A stretch of DNA of 64,000 nucleotides from assembly GCF_003555505.1 (NCBI RefSeq), contig NZ_CP032152.1:1845001-1909000 (forward strand). Direction: 5' to 3'. This document shows, piece after piece, positions 33,396-42,035 of this stretch; the stretch's first letter is position 1, and the number at the start of each line of letters is the position of its first letter. The DNA is from Thermosynechococcus sichuanensis E542 (GTDB taxonomy: Bacteria; Cyanobacteriota; Cyanobacteriia; Thermosynechococcales; Thermosynechococcaceae). The notes under the pieces are model-generated. The model worked only from the letters and a program-made list of their open reading frames with translations, ran no database searches and was not told the DNA's origin. The position numbers and the translations under genes are program-made.

Positions 33396-36134
33396 TTAGG
33401 GGCTGAAGGAAACGGCTGGACCGGCAGTAACAATCACAAGGTGGTCGGGATCAATGAGGTCTCGCAGGGCTTGATTCACCTGATCCAATGTGACGGCCTT
33501 GAGGCGATCGCTAAACTGTTGTAGCTCCTCTGGCGGTAAGTCCACACTGGCATTTCCCAACAGCGTCCGTGCCACTACATCCACATTGGCTAACTCCACC
33601 ATGTAGGTATGGCTGAGGCTGCGCTTGGCGGCATCCAATTCGGCAGCAGTGAATCCTTGGCGGCGCGCCTCCCGCAGCAGTTGCAGCGTGGCTTGAATCG
33701 CCTTGGCTGTATCCTCAGGTGCCGTTTGCAATTGAATGATGAAAGGCCCTGCCTGACGACTGGCACTAAAGAAGCTATGGATGCCGTAGGTCAAGCCTTG
33801 GCGATCGCGAATCTCTGTGCCCAAGCGACTGGCCAGCGTGTCTCCCCCCAAGAGGTGATTCATCAGCATCGTTGCATAGAAGCGAGGATCGCGGCGATCG
33901 ATCCCCGGCGCCCCCAGATAGGTAATTGCTTGGCTTTTACCGGCAATCACTGCATTCTTAAAGAGGGTTTGGGCAGGGGGAGAAACCACAGGAAACGTGA
34001 GGGAGAGGGGAGCCGTTTGGGGTTGCCAAGAACCAAAAATTTCATTGAGGCGCGATCGCACCTCCACGGGGTCAAAATCTCCCACCAGCGTCAAAATCGT
34101 GTGATCTGGCCTATAGGCAGCACGATAAAAGTTCAACAGGTCTTGGCGTTGAATCGCCTGTACAGAGTCAGGAGTGGCAAAGGGATGCAGGGGATGATTG
34201 GCGGGATAGAGGGTTTCTTGCAGGACACGGCGCCCCCAGCGTACAGGATCATCCGCCTCAAGACCTAGGGCCGTGAGATAGCGTTGTTGGCTAAGCTTGA
34301 ACTCCGCTTCTGGAAAGGTGGCCTCCTGAAGGACTTCACCAAGGGTTTGCAAGAGGGTGGGCAGTTCACTGGCCAAGGCATAGCCCTCAATATCCACTCC
34401 ATCGCGGAAGGCGCTGAATTCTAAACTAATGCCACGATCCTCTAGGGTTTGTGCCAAGGTGAGGGCAGTTTTGTGCCGCGTGCCATTGAGCAAATTGGCA
34501 GCAGTGAGGTTAGCCACCCCCGGTTGTGTTAGCAGATCGTAGGCGGTTCCTGCATCAATGCGTCCTGCCAGTGTAACCGTTGGTGTACTGCGATCCACCA
34601 GTAGGAGTACCCGCAGACCATTTGGCAGTGTGAAGGTTTCTACCCCGTTGTTTTTGACCTCAGGGGCAGCCTCGGCAGTCACTTGCGGTAAATAGGCGGC
34701 AATGGTTTGCGGATCCACTGGCTCACCCACAAGATTATGGGCTGTGGTTTGGGCACTTGGCCGCCCTGACAGCTCGACATCAGCAAATTCACTGGGAATA
34801 AATTCCCCTACAATCCAGCGATCGCGCCCAAAGTAGGTTTGCACGACTCGTTGAATATCGGCAGCGGTGACCTTTTCAATGGCCGCAAGGTGGCGATCGC
34901 TAAAGCGGTAATCTCCCGTTAGGGTTTCATCGTTAGCCAGTTGACTGGCTTGGGCATCAATGTCGCGATTGCGGAGAATAAAATTCGCCTTAAGCTGCTG
35001 TTTGGCCCGTTGCAATTCACCTGCGGTCAGGGGACGCTGCCCGAGTTGACTAAGAATCTGGCCAATGGTTTGTTCAATCGTCGCAAGGGATTGCTCTGGA
35101 GCGGCGATCGCCCCAATCTCAAACCAGCCCCCCGCCTGCAACGCCGCCACATAGGAGTAGGCCGAACTGGCTTGACCCGTTTCCATGAGTTCCTGATAGA
35201 GATAGGAACTGCGTCCACCGCTGAGGAGCATATCCAGCACCTCCAAGGCCGCCTGATCGGGATGGGTCATTGCTGGAATGGGGACCACCAGTTGCAATAG
35301 GGGGGCACTCCCCGGTTCGGTGAGGCGAATTCGCTGGGATGAACCTGCCCTTGGCGGCGACAACGCGGGAGACTTGAGGGGGTCAGTTGGCCGGGGAATC
35401 TGCCCAAAGGTTTTCTTAACCAGTTCCAATGCCCTTGGCGGACGGACATCGCCAGCAATGACCACAACCGCATTATCCGGCCGATAGTACTGGTGATAAA
35501 AATGCTTCACCGCTGGCAGCGTAAACTGCGCCACATCCTTGGCTGTTCCCCCCACTGGCAGGCCATAGGGATGATCGGGGTAGAGGGCTGCCATCACCGC
35601 CCGACTGAGGCGATATTCAGGACTATTTTCATAGCCTTGCAGCTCCGAGATTACCACCCGCTTTTCACTCTCAAGGGCATCGGCGGTCATCAGGGTATTG
35701 CGCAGGCGATCGGCTTCAAGGATCAGCAGTGATTCTAGGTGGTCAGCGCGCACCGTGTGGTGGTAGGCGGTCATGTCATAGCTGGTAAAGGCGTTGGAAG
35801 AACTGCCAAGGGCATAAAACAACTGACCAAACTGCACGGGACGGCTCTTGGTGCCCTTAAACATCAAATGCTCCAGTTGGTGAGCAATGCCGTTTTCTCC
35901 CTTGGGTTCATGGCGAGAACCGACGCGATACCACACCTGTAAACTCACGACGGGTGCTGTGGGAATCTCTTTAATCAGCACCGTGAGGCCATTGTCTAAA
36001 ACCGTTTTGATCACACCACTACCGAGTCCTTCTACCGTATGCAGGGGAAAAATCACCGCCAAACTGGTACTCAAGAGCATCAAGCCAATAAATAAGAAAA
36101 TTTTAACGAATGGTGGAACTAGCCCTAGGGTCAT
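33396..36134 (-). CDS. M16 family zinc metalloprotease, two-lobed
   Basis: A 912-residue protein. The N-terminal hydrophobic segment (KIFLFIGLMLLSTSLAVIFP) suggests a signal or anchor. Lobe 1 has the inverted zinc motif HQLEH (H85, E88, H89) in GIAHQLEHLMFKGT, with the distal Glu region ALESEKRVVISELQGYENSP. Lobe 2 starts near residue 490 (VETFTLPNGLRVLLLVDRST) and lacks the zinc motif, as in single-chain M16 enzymes. The double length against the usual 420-residue form indicates a fused active and inactive pair. It probably degrades peptides in the periplasm or thylakoid lumen. Confidence 0.88.
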   Translation of the reverse strand: MTLGLVPPFVKIFLFIGLMLLSTSLAVIFPLHTVEGLGSGVIKTVLDNGLTVLIKEIPTAPVVSLQVWYRVGSRHEPKGENGIAHQLEHLMFKGTKSRPVQFGQLFYALGSSSNAFTSYDMTAYHHTVRADHLESLLILEADRLRNTLMTADALESEKRVVISELQGYENSPEYRLSRAVMAALYPDHPYGLPVGGTAKDVAQFTLPAVKHFYHQYYRPDNAVVVIAGDVRPPRALELVKKTFGQIPRPTDPLKSPALSPPRAGSSQRIRLTEPGSAPLLQLVVPIPAMTHPDQAALEVLDMLLSGGRSSYLYQELMETGQASSAYSYVAALQAGGWFEIGAIAAPEQSLATIEQTIGQILSQLGQRPLTAGELQRAKQQLKANFILRNRDIDAQASQLANDETLTGDYRFSDRHLAAIEKVTAADIQRVVQTYFGRDRWIVGEFIPSEFADVELSGRPSAQTTAHNLVGEPVDPQTIAAYLPQVTAEAAPEVKNNGVETFTLPNGLRVLLLVDRSTPTVTLAGRIDAGTAYDLLTQPGVANLTAANLLNGTRHKTALTLAQTLEDRGISLEFSAFRDGVDIEGYALASELPTLLQTLGEVLQEATFPEAEFKLSQQRYLTALGLEADDPVRWGRRVLQETLYPANHPLHPFATPDSVQAIQRQDLLNFYRAAYRPDHTILTLVGDFDPVEVRSRLNEIFGSWQPQTAPLSLTFPVVSPPAQTLFKNAVIAGKSQAITYLGAPGIDRRDPRFYATMLMNHLLGGDTLASRLGTEIRDRQGLTYGIHSFFSASRQAGPFIIQLQTAPEDTAKAIQATLQLLREARRQGFTAAELDAAKRSLSHTYMVELANVDVVARTLLGNASVDLPPEELQQFSDRLKAVTLDQVNQALRDLIDPDHLVIVTAGPAVSFSP

Positions 36135-36142
36135 CGTTGCCG

Positions 36143-36514
36143 TTAATTCCCTTGGTGGGCGATCGCGCTTACCAGCGTCGTAATCGCCGGAGAAAGACTC
36201 GACAGAACCACCACCGATGCCGCCGCAATAATAATCGTGGTTGCCATCCGCACCATGGCATCGGTGCCCCGCTGATAGACCTCAAACTTGTACTCTTGAT
36301 TTTTCACCTGAGTGGCTAACTCATTCACATTCCCTTGGAGCTTGGTGACATCCCCTTGGAGCTTGGTGACATCCCCTTGAAGTTTGTGAACATCCGTTTG
36401 CAGCTTTTCGACATCTGTTTGTAGTTTTTCAACATCGGTGCCCAGTTTCTCGACATCTGTGCGCAGTGCCTGTAACTCACTGAGTACCTTGGCTTGAAAT
36501 TCCTGCTCACTCAT
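36143..36514 (-). CDS. Coiled-coil protein with heptad repeats and C-terminal membrane segment
   Basis: A 123-residue protein. Residues 15-66 are near-perfect heptads of the type DVEKLQT (seven units: DVEKLGT, DVEKLQT twice, DVHKLQG, DVTKLQG twice, NVNELAT), encoded by 21-bp tandem repeats (about 36325-36470). A C-terminal hydrophobic stretch follows (MATTIIIAAASVVVLSSLSP). This is the shape of tail-anchored coiled-coil proteins that are common and variable in cyanobacteria. Repeat number is likely to differ between strains through recombination of the 21-bp units. Function unknown. It lies between tyrS and the M16 gene, same strand. Confidence 0.7.
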   Translation of the reverse strand: MSEQEFQAKVLSELQALRTDVEKLGTDVEKLQTDVEKLQTDVHKLQGDVTKLQGDVTKLQGNVNELATQVKNQEYKFEVYQRGTDAMVRMATTIIIAAASVVVLSSLSPAITTLVSAIAHQGN

Positions 36515-36580
36515 CGGCTCGTTTCCCTGACCGTTCTATCTCTATCTTGAATGAATCTGGGCAGAGAAGGTGAAAAACGC

Positions 36581-37840
36581 CTAGGGCACAAAACGCAGAA
36601 ATTTTTTCTTGCCCACCTGCAGCACTTGGTTGACATAGGGTTCCGCTGCGGTGAGGGTAAAGTCCACATCGGTAATTTTTTCGCCGTTAAGCCGCACGCC
36701 ACCCCCTTGAATCTGCCGCCGTGCTTCGCTGCTACTGGGGCAGAGCTTGGTGTGACTAAGTACATAGGTCAGCTTCACAGGAAACTGAAACGCCCCAAGG
36801 GAATACTCTGGAATGGATTCCGCCTGTGCCGTTTGCCCTTGGGTGACGATCGCGGCTAGTTCCGCTTGGGTTTGCAGGGCGAGATCCCGCCCGTGGTATT
36901 GACTGACGACTTCTAGGGCTAAGGCCTTTTGGCGATCGCGGGGATTGGTGGGTAAACTGTCCAAGGGCAGATCCGTGAGCAACTCAATGTATTGGTTCAC
37001 CAAGGCATCGGGAATTTTCTCCAGCTTGGAGTACATACTAGCCGCTGACTCTGTGAGCGCCACATAGTTGCCAAGGGACTTGGACATTTTCTGCACCCCA
37101 TCCGTGCCCACTAGGATTGGCATCAGCAGGCCAAACTGCACCGTTGGCAGGCGAAAATGACGCTGTAAATCGCGACCCACGGCAATATTGAACTTTTGAT
37201 CTGTCCCCCCCAACTCCACATCGGCGGCCACCGCCACGGAATCATAGCCCTGCATCAATGGATAGAGAAACTCATGGAGAAAAATCGGCGTTTCCTTGGC
37301 GTAGCGTTCGGCAAACCCCTCCTTGGCCAGCATTTGGCCAACCGTCATCGTTCCCAGTAGCTCGAGGATTTTCCGCAAGTCCAGTTTGGCAAGCCACTCC
37401 GAGTTGTAGCGAATTTCTAGGCGGCCGGGGGTCTCAAAATCCAAAATCGGCTTCACCTGCTCAAGGTAGGTTTGCACATTGGCTGCCACCTCCTCAGGGG
37501 TGAGTTGTTTGCGTACCTCCGACTTGCCACTGGGATCGCCAATTTGAGCCGTAAAGTCACCAATAATCAGCACGGCACAGTGCCCCGCATCCTGAAACTG
37601 GCGTAACTTGCGCAGGACAATGCTATGACCGAGGTGAATTTCGCTGCCTGTCGGGTCAATGCCAAACTTAATCCGCAGGGGACGCTCTGTTTGCCGTAGA
37701 TAGACCCAGAGATTTTCTTCGGGCTTGGTGGAATCAGGGACATGGGGAAAGGTTTCGACAACGCCGCGCTGGAGCCGCGCAATTGTGGCCTCAAGGTCTG
37801 AAGACATCACTTGTTTGGGCATTGGATTGGGCAAGGACAT
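36581..37840 (-). CDS. tyrS: Tyrosyl-tRNA synthetase
   Basis: A 419-residue class I synthetase. The HIGH-type motif is [12 protein letters not shown] (with GIDPTGSE before it), and the KMSKS loop is [10 protein letters not shown]. The C-terminal S4 domain reads [20 protein letters not shown] and ends [16 protein letters not shown]. It charges tRNA-Tyr. The start is [10 protein letters not shown] at 37840; an ATG eleven codons in (MSSDLEATI) is an alternative. It is divergent from the penicillin-binding protein gene. Confidence 0.95.
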   Translation of the reverse strand: MSLPNPMPKQVMSSDLEATIARLQRGVVETFPHVPDSTKPEENLWVYLRQTERPLRIKFGIDPTGSEIHLGHSIVLRKLRQFQDAGHCAVLIIGDFTAQIGDPSGKSEVRKQLTPEEVAANVQTYLEQVKPILDFETPGRLEIRYNSEWLAKLDLRKILELLGTMTVGQMLAKEGFAERYAKETPIFLHEFLYPLMQGYDSVAVAADVELGGTDQKFNIAVGRDLQRHFRLPTVQFGLLMPILVGTDGVQKMSKSLGNYVALTESAASMYSKLEKIPDALVNQYIELLTDLPLDSLPTNPRDRQKALALEVVSQYHGRDLALQTQAELAAIVTQGQTAQAESIPEYSLGAFQFPVKLTYVLSHTKLCPSSSEARRQIQGGGVRLNGEKITDVDFTLTAAEPYVNQVLQVGKKKFLRFVP

Positions 37841-37969
37841 TTTTTAATCTAGGATGGCTATCATAGCAATCAATTGCGATCGCGCGGCAATTTTGCCATC
37901 CCCTACTTTTATTCCAATAAAAAAATCATATACGAAGCAAAAAATAATTGGCGTGAGGAAGCGACTGTC

Positions 37970-39901
37970 GTGTCCACCACTACCCTTGGCAAACACCCCT
38001 CTCAAACCCGCCCCCAAGATGAAAACTTCTGGCGTGGGGTACTGCGAATTGCTAACCGTACCTTCCTTGTGGGGATGACCTTTGGCTGTGCGGCCATCGG
38101 GGGTGGTCTGTTGGGCTTGGCGATTAGCTTTCGGAATCTACCGGATGTGCGATCGCTGCGGGGCTACATTCCCAGTGAAACCACGCACATTTACGACGCC
38201 AAGGGCACCCTACTAGTGAGCCTGCACGATGAAGAAAACCGCGAAGTTGTTCCCCTCAACGAAATTTCCCCCAATCTGAAGCTGGCGGTGATGGCGATCG
38301 AAGACAGTAGCTTCTACCAGCATCGCGGTATTAATCCCATTGGCATTTCCCGTGCCTTGATGGTCAACCTCACCTCGGGGCGGACGGTACAGGGGGGATC
38401 TACCCTGACGATGCAATTGGTAAAGAATCTCTTTTTATCTCAAGATCGCTCCCTTAGCCGTAAAGTGGCTGAGGCTGTTCTGGCCATGCGCCTTGAGCAG
38501 ATCTTCAGCAAAGATGAAATTTTGGAGATGTACCTCAATCAAGTTTATTGGGGACACAATACCTACGGCGTACAAACCGCAGCCCAAAGCTACTTCAAAA
38601 AAAATGCCGCAGATCTCACACTTGCCGAAGCCGCCATGATGGCTGGGATTATTCAAGCCCCAGAGGCCTATAGCCCCTTCGTCGATTTTCAACTAGCAAA
38701 GGAACGGCAGCAACTAGTACTGGATCGGATGGTGGAGTTGGGTTGGGTTACCCCCCAAGAGGCGGCTGCCGCTGCCCAAGAACCCATCAAGCTGGGAGAA
38801 ATTACCTCCTTCCAGCGCAGTCGTAGCCCTTGGATTACCGATGCGGTGTTGCAGGAGTTAACCCGTCAATTTGGCCGTGAAGCGGTCATCCGTGGCGGAA
38901 TGCGGGTACAAAGTAGCCTCGATGTCAAGCTCCAAAAAATGGCCGAAGAGGCAATCCAACGCGGCTATCAAACCCTACAGGGCAGTGGTGTGCGCGCCGA
39001 TCAGTTGGCTCTAGCGGCAGTGGATCCGCGTACCCACTATGTCAAAGCCCTTGTGGGCGGTGTGGACTACAACCGCAGTCAGTTTAATCGCGCCACCCAA
39101 GCCATGCGTCAACCGGGGTCTGCCTTTAAGCCCTTTGTCTTTTATGCTGCCTATGCCAGTGGCAAATACACGCCCGATTCTGGAATTAACGACTCACCCG
39201 TCAGGTATCGCGATGGCAGTGGGTGGTATGTGCCACGAAATTACGATGGCTCCTTTATGGGGGGGATATCCATGCGCACGGCGTTAGCCATGTCTCGCAA
39301 TATTCCCGCCGTTGTGCTTGGCCAAGAGGTGGGCATTGAGCGCGTCATTGAAATTTGCCGTACCCTTGGCATTACCAGTCCCATGCTTCCTGTCGTTTCC
39401 CTGCCGTTGGGGGCTGTGGATCTCACGCCCTTGGAAATGGCCGCTGCCTATGCCACATTTGCCAACAATGGCTGGCAATCCCCCACCACGACGATTATTC
39501 AAGTCACCGATAACAATGGCAATTTGCTTTTGGATCACACACCGCGCCCTAAACTCGTGCTTGATCCTTGGGCTGCTGCCGCCCTAAACAATACGATGCA
39601 GAGTGTGATCACCAGTGGCACAGGGACAGGGGCCAACATTGGCCGACCCGCCGCCGGGAAAACAGGCACCACCTCTTCTGAGCGGGATATTTGGTTTGTC
39701 GGTTATGTGCCGCAACTCTCAGCCGCTGTTTGGGCAGGGAATGACAACTATGCGCCCTTGGGGCAGGGGGCAACGGGGGGTGGCTTTATGGCACCCATTT
39801 GGCGGGATTTCATGAGTCAGGCGCTCAAGGATGTGCCCGTCGAAGACTTTACCCCAATGTCGAAGTTCCAGCGACCCAAGCCGCAACGGCAAACAAATTA
39901 G
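37970..39901 (+). CDS. Class A penicillin-binding protein (PBP1A type)
   Basis: A 643-residue bifunctional peptidoglycan synthase. One membrane helix (FLVGMTFGCAAIGGGLLGLA) is followed by a GT51 glycosyltransferase domain (VMAIEDSSFYQHRGINPIGI, GGSTLTMQLVKNLFLS, LEQIFSKDEILEMYLNQVYW). The transpeptidase domain has SxxK in RQPGSAFKPFVFYA, SxN in AMSRNIPA and KTGTT in AAGKTGTTSSERD. The start chosen is GTG 37970 with GAGGA upstream. Upstream in-frame codons (to 37874) give an Asn/Lys-rich segment and overlap the promoter area shared with tyrS. It acts at the plasma membrane in cell wall growth. Confidence 0.9.
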   Translation: MSTTTLGKHPSQTRPQDENFWRGVLRIANRTFLVGMTFGCAAIGGGLLGLAISFRNLPDVRSLRGYIPSETTHIYDAKGTLLVSLHDEENREVVPLNEISPNLKLAVMAIEDSSFYQHRGINPIGISRALMVNLTSGRTVQGGSTLTMQLVKNLFLSQDRSLSRKVAEAVLAMRLEQIFSKDEILEMYLNQVYWGHNTYGVQTAAQSYFKKNAADLTLAEAAMMAGIIQAPEAYSPFVDFQLAKERQQLVLDRMVELGWVTPQEAAAAAQEPIKLGEITSFQRSRSPWITDAVLQELTRQFGREAVIRGGMRVQSSLDVKLQKMAEEAIQRGYQTLQGSGVRADQLALAAVDPRTHYVKALVGGVDYNRSQFNRATQAMRQPGSAFKPFVFYAAYASGKYTPDSGINDSPVRYRDGSGWYVPRNYDGSFMGGISMRTALAMSRNIPAVVLGQEVGIERVIEICRTLGITSPMLPVVSLPLGAVDLTPLEMAAAYATFANNGWQSPTTTIIQVTDNNGNLLLDHTPRPKLVLDPWAAAALNNTMQSVITSGTGTGANIGRPAAGKTGTTSSERDIWFVGYVPQLSAAVWAGNDNYAPLGQGATGGGFMAPIWRDFMSQALKDVPVEDFTPMSKFQRPKPQRQTN

Positions 39902-40007
39902 GGCTTGTTTTTTGAACGTGGTTCTAGACCATTCAACTCAACCCATTGATGATTGCTTGGATTGTATTTGGGCATTGCAACTAATTTGCAGAAAGTTTAG
40001 TAAAACT

Positions 40008-40029
40008 ATTGTAATCATTCTCAATAAGT
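40008..40029. promoter_or_regulatory. Putative Fur box upstream of fur
   Basis: The segment reads, on the minus strand, ACTTATTGAGAATGATTACA, close to the classical Fur box pattern of repeated GATAAT hexamers around TGAGAATGATTA. It lies about 75 bp upstream of the fur start, which suggests autoregulation. Confidence 0.5.
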
Positions 40030-40101
40030 TGCGGTTGTTGCAAATGACACTTGTTGTCGGCTATCATGCAAACCAATACTGGCAGATCAAGCGAATCTCC
40101 T

Positions 40102-40623
40102 ATGCCACTTTATACAGCAGCAGCCTTAAAGGCGGAACTAAACGAGAAAGGCTGGCGGTTGACGCCACAGCGAGAAACCATTCTCAATATTTTCCAGAAT
40201 CTGCCTAAGGGCAATCACCTAAGCGCTGAAGACCTGCACCATGAGTTGCGCAAACAGGGGCACTCCATTAGTTTATCCACCGTGTATCGCACTGTGAAGT
40301 TGATGTCACGGATGGGGATTCTGCGGGAGTTGGAACTGGCTGAGGGACACAAGCATTATGAATTAAATACAATGTCTCCGCACCACCATCACCACATGGT
40401 GTGTGTGCAATGCAACCGCACGACCGAATTTGATAATGACTCTATTCTCAAGCAGGCCCTGAAGCAAACGGAGAAGTATGGCCTCCAATTGATTGATTGC
40501 CAACTGACGATCTATACCATTTGTCCAGAGGCGTTGCGGCGCGGTTACCCTGGCCTGCCGGAAAACTGGGTCTGTAGTAGCGCGATCGCCCACGGCACAG
40601 AACCCCCTTCGCGGGGTAAATAA
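40102..40623 (+). CDS. fur: Ferric uptake regulator, FurA-like
   Basis: A 173-residue Fur-family repressor. The winged helix has KAELNEKGWRLTPQRETILN and the recognition region SLSTVYRTVKLMSRMGILRE. The metal region is HYELNTMSPHHHHHMVCVQC with a His5 run and one CxxC. The second C-terminal cysteine pair typical of many Fur proteins is reduced here to a single Cys (ICPEALRRG). The ATG at 40102 (MPLYTAAALKAELNEKGWRL) matches the cyanobacterial FurA opening. It should repress iron-uptake and stress genes, including itself through the box above. Confidence 0.92.
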   Translation: MPLYTAAALKAELNEKGWRLTPQRETILNIFQNLPKGNHLSAEDLHHELRKQGHSISLSTVYRTVKLMSRMGILRELELAEGHKHYELNTMSPHHHHHMVCVQCNRTTEFDNDSILKQALKQTEKYGLQLIDCQLTIYTICPEALRRGYPGLPENWVCSSAIAHGTEPPSRGK

Positions 40624-40626
40624 GGC

Positions 40627-40932
40627 ATGCGACGTCCCCTAGCGATCGCCTTTGTTGGCATCGCCGCTTTGACCCCTCAGAGCCTAGGGGTTGAGTTCCC
40701 CGATGGTCGGGTGGTCTTTGATGGCAGTTCAGCGCTGCTTACAGTGACCTTTGATCCCCCTGTGCCACCGGGGGCGTACCTGCGGCTTGAGGTTGCTCCT
40801 GTGCGCAATCCCCAGTGGGATGGGACGTATCTTTTTGCGGTGACCGCCTTTCCTCGGGGGGGCGATCGCGCCATGGGTCAAAATATCGGCACGGGGCGCT
40901 TGCAGTTTTACCCCAATTCTGATTTTTTCTAA
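40627..40932 (+). CDS. DUF2808-type secreted protein, short form
   Basis: A 101-residue protein starting at ATG 40627, 3 bp after fur. The signal-like N-terminus (LAIAFVGIAALTPQSLGVEF) precedes a beta domain ending DGTYLFAVTAFPRGGDRAMG and TGRLQFYPNSDFF, which resembles the end of DUF2808 proteins of cyanobacteria. Members are normally longer (about 170 residues), so this one lacks roughly the middle third. It may be a compact form or a deletion derivative. Function unknown. It is tightly linked with the next gene (1 bp gap). Confidence 0.6.
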   Translation: MRRPLAIAFVGIAALTPQSLGVEFPDGRVVFDGSSALLTVTFDPPVPPGAYLRLEVAPVRNPQWDGTYLFAVTAFPRGGDRAMGQNIGTGRLQFYPNSDFF

Positions 40933-40933
40933 C

Positions 40934-41833
40934 GTGACTGTCTTTGCAACCTTACCGCCTCCCCTGCAGCCGGGCGATCGCCTTGCCGTTGCCTTTCCTA
41001 GTGGTGTTCTTCGCCAAAGGGAACCTTTTTGGCAAGGAGTGGCCTGTTGGCAAGCCCAAGGCTATGAGGTGATTGTGGATGAGGCTGCTTTTGCAGGTTG
41101 GGGCTACCTTGCGGGTTCCGATCAACAGCGGCGCGATCGCCTGCGGCACTTATTGCAAGATGATTCTATTAAGGGCATCCTCTGCGGGCGGGGCGGGTTT
41201 GGGGCGACTCGTCTTTTAGAGCAGTGGCAGTGGCCAGCGGTGTCGCCCAAATGGCTGATTGGCTTTTCGGATATTACGGCGCTGCTGTGGAGCTATGCTG
41301 CCCAAGGGGTGGCCGGTGTCCATGGCCCAGTACTCACCACCCTAGCGGCAGAACCCCTGTGGAGTCAGCAGCGGCTTTTTGATCTGGTGCGCGGCAAATC
41401 CCTAGAGCCGCTTTTGGGAACCGGTTGGGGGGGCGGTGTGGTGCAGGGTCGTCTCTTGGTGGGGAATTTAACAGTTGCGACTCATCTACTGGCCACGCCT
41501 GATTGCCCACCTTTTGAGAATGTGATCTTAGCCCTAGAGGATGTGGGTGAAGCCCCCTATCGCATTGACCGCATGCTGACGCAGTGGCGCCGCAGTGGTG
41601 TATTGCATCAGATCAAGGGGATTGCCCTCGGTCGTTTTAGTCGCTGTGAGGATCCCACCACCCAACCCAATTTTCGCGTGATGGAGGTTTTGGGCGATCG
41701 CTTGGGGGATTTGGGAATTCCCATTGTCAGTGACTTGCCCTTTGGCCATGAGGGGGTCAATGCTGCGTTACCCGTGGGGGTGGCGGCTGAGCTAGATGGC
41801 GATCGCGGCTCTTTGCAGGTATTGATGAGATAG
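40934..41833 (+). CDS. LD-carboxypeptidase (S66 family, LdcA/MccF-like)
   Basis: A 299-residue serine peptidase with PGDRLAVAFPSGVLR near the start, ILCGRGGFGATRLLE, then LIGFSDITALLW with the nucleophile Ser and VAGVHGPVLTTLA. The catalytic Glu is in VILALEDVGEAPYRIDRMLT, and the His is in SDLPFGHEGVNAALPVG. S66 enzymes remove the terminal D-amino acid from L,D-tetrapeptides during murein recycling, or inactivate microcin-like peptides. GTG 40934 follows the DUF2808 gene by 1 bp. Residue order and length are normal. Confidence 0.9.
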   Translation: MTVFATLPPPLQPGDRLAVAFPSGVLRQREPFWQGVACWQAQGYEVIVDEAAFAGWGYLAGSDQQRRDRLRHLLQDDSIKGILCGRGGFGATRLLEQWQWPAVSPKWLIGFSDITALLWSYAAQGVAGVHGPVLTTLAAEPLWSQQRLFDLVRGKSLEPLLGTGWGGGVVQGRLLVGNLTVATHLLATPDCPPFENVILALEDVGEAPYRIDRMLTQWRRSGVLHQIKGIALGRFSRCEDPTTQPNFRVMEVLGDRLGDLGIPIVSDLPFGHEGVNAALPVGVAAELDGDRGSLQVLMR

Positions 41834-41937
41834 ATTGCTAGAACCAGCGTTGCTCAATCAAGCCAATCAGCGAATAATGACCAACTTCAGACTGTTGCAA
41901 AATCGCTACCAATTGGTTCCAACAAGGTCAATATCTG

Positions 41938-41992
41938 ATGACACTGGGGCAATTTGGCAATGATATTCGTACCCTTGCTCTTAGCCACAACG
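41938..41992 (+). pseudogene. 5' fragment of an interrupted WD40-repeat gene
   Basis: ATG 41938 opens a frame MTLGQFGNDIRTLALSHN that runs into the insertion element at 41993. Joining base 41992 to base 43515 continues it without a frame change as GQWLATALEQAQLKVWHRL, a WD40 blade. The two pieces add to 516 bp (171 codons plus stop), which confirms the junction. The original start could be different because an in-frame TGA lies only about 60 bp upstream. Confidence 0.75.
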
Positions 41993-42002
41993 TTGACATC
42001 CT

Positions 42003-42022
42003 CCCTGCCCTAAAGGACAGGG
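42003..42022 (-). repeat. Right-end hairpin of the IS605-type element
   Basis: CCCTGCCC TAAA GGACAGGG folds as an imperfect hairpin 10 bp inside the right end. In TnpB systems this region together with the tnpB 3' end gives the omega RNA scaffold. Confidence 0.6.
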
Positions 42023-42035
42023 ATTCCTACGGCGC

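Noticed and set aside
33609-34268. A 219-codon plus-strand frame inside the M16 protease gene
   Set aside because: Antisense shadow of a well-supported coding region with no recognisable motifs.
41834-41937. Further upstream exons of the WD40 gene
   Set aside because: An in-frame TGA lies about 60 bp before the ATG at 41938 and the translation above it has no WD40 pattern.
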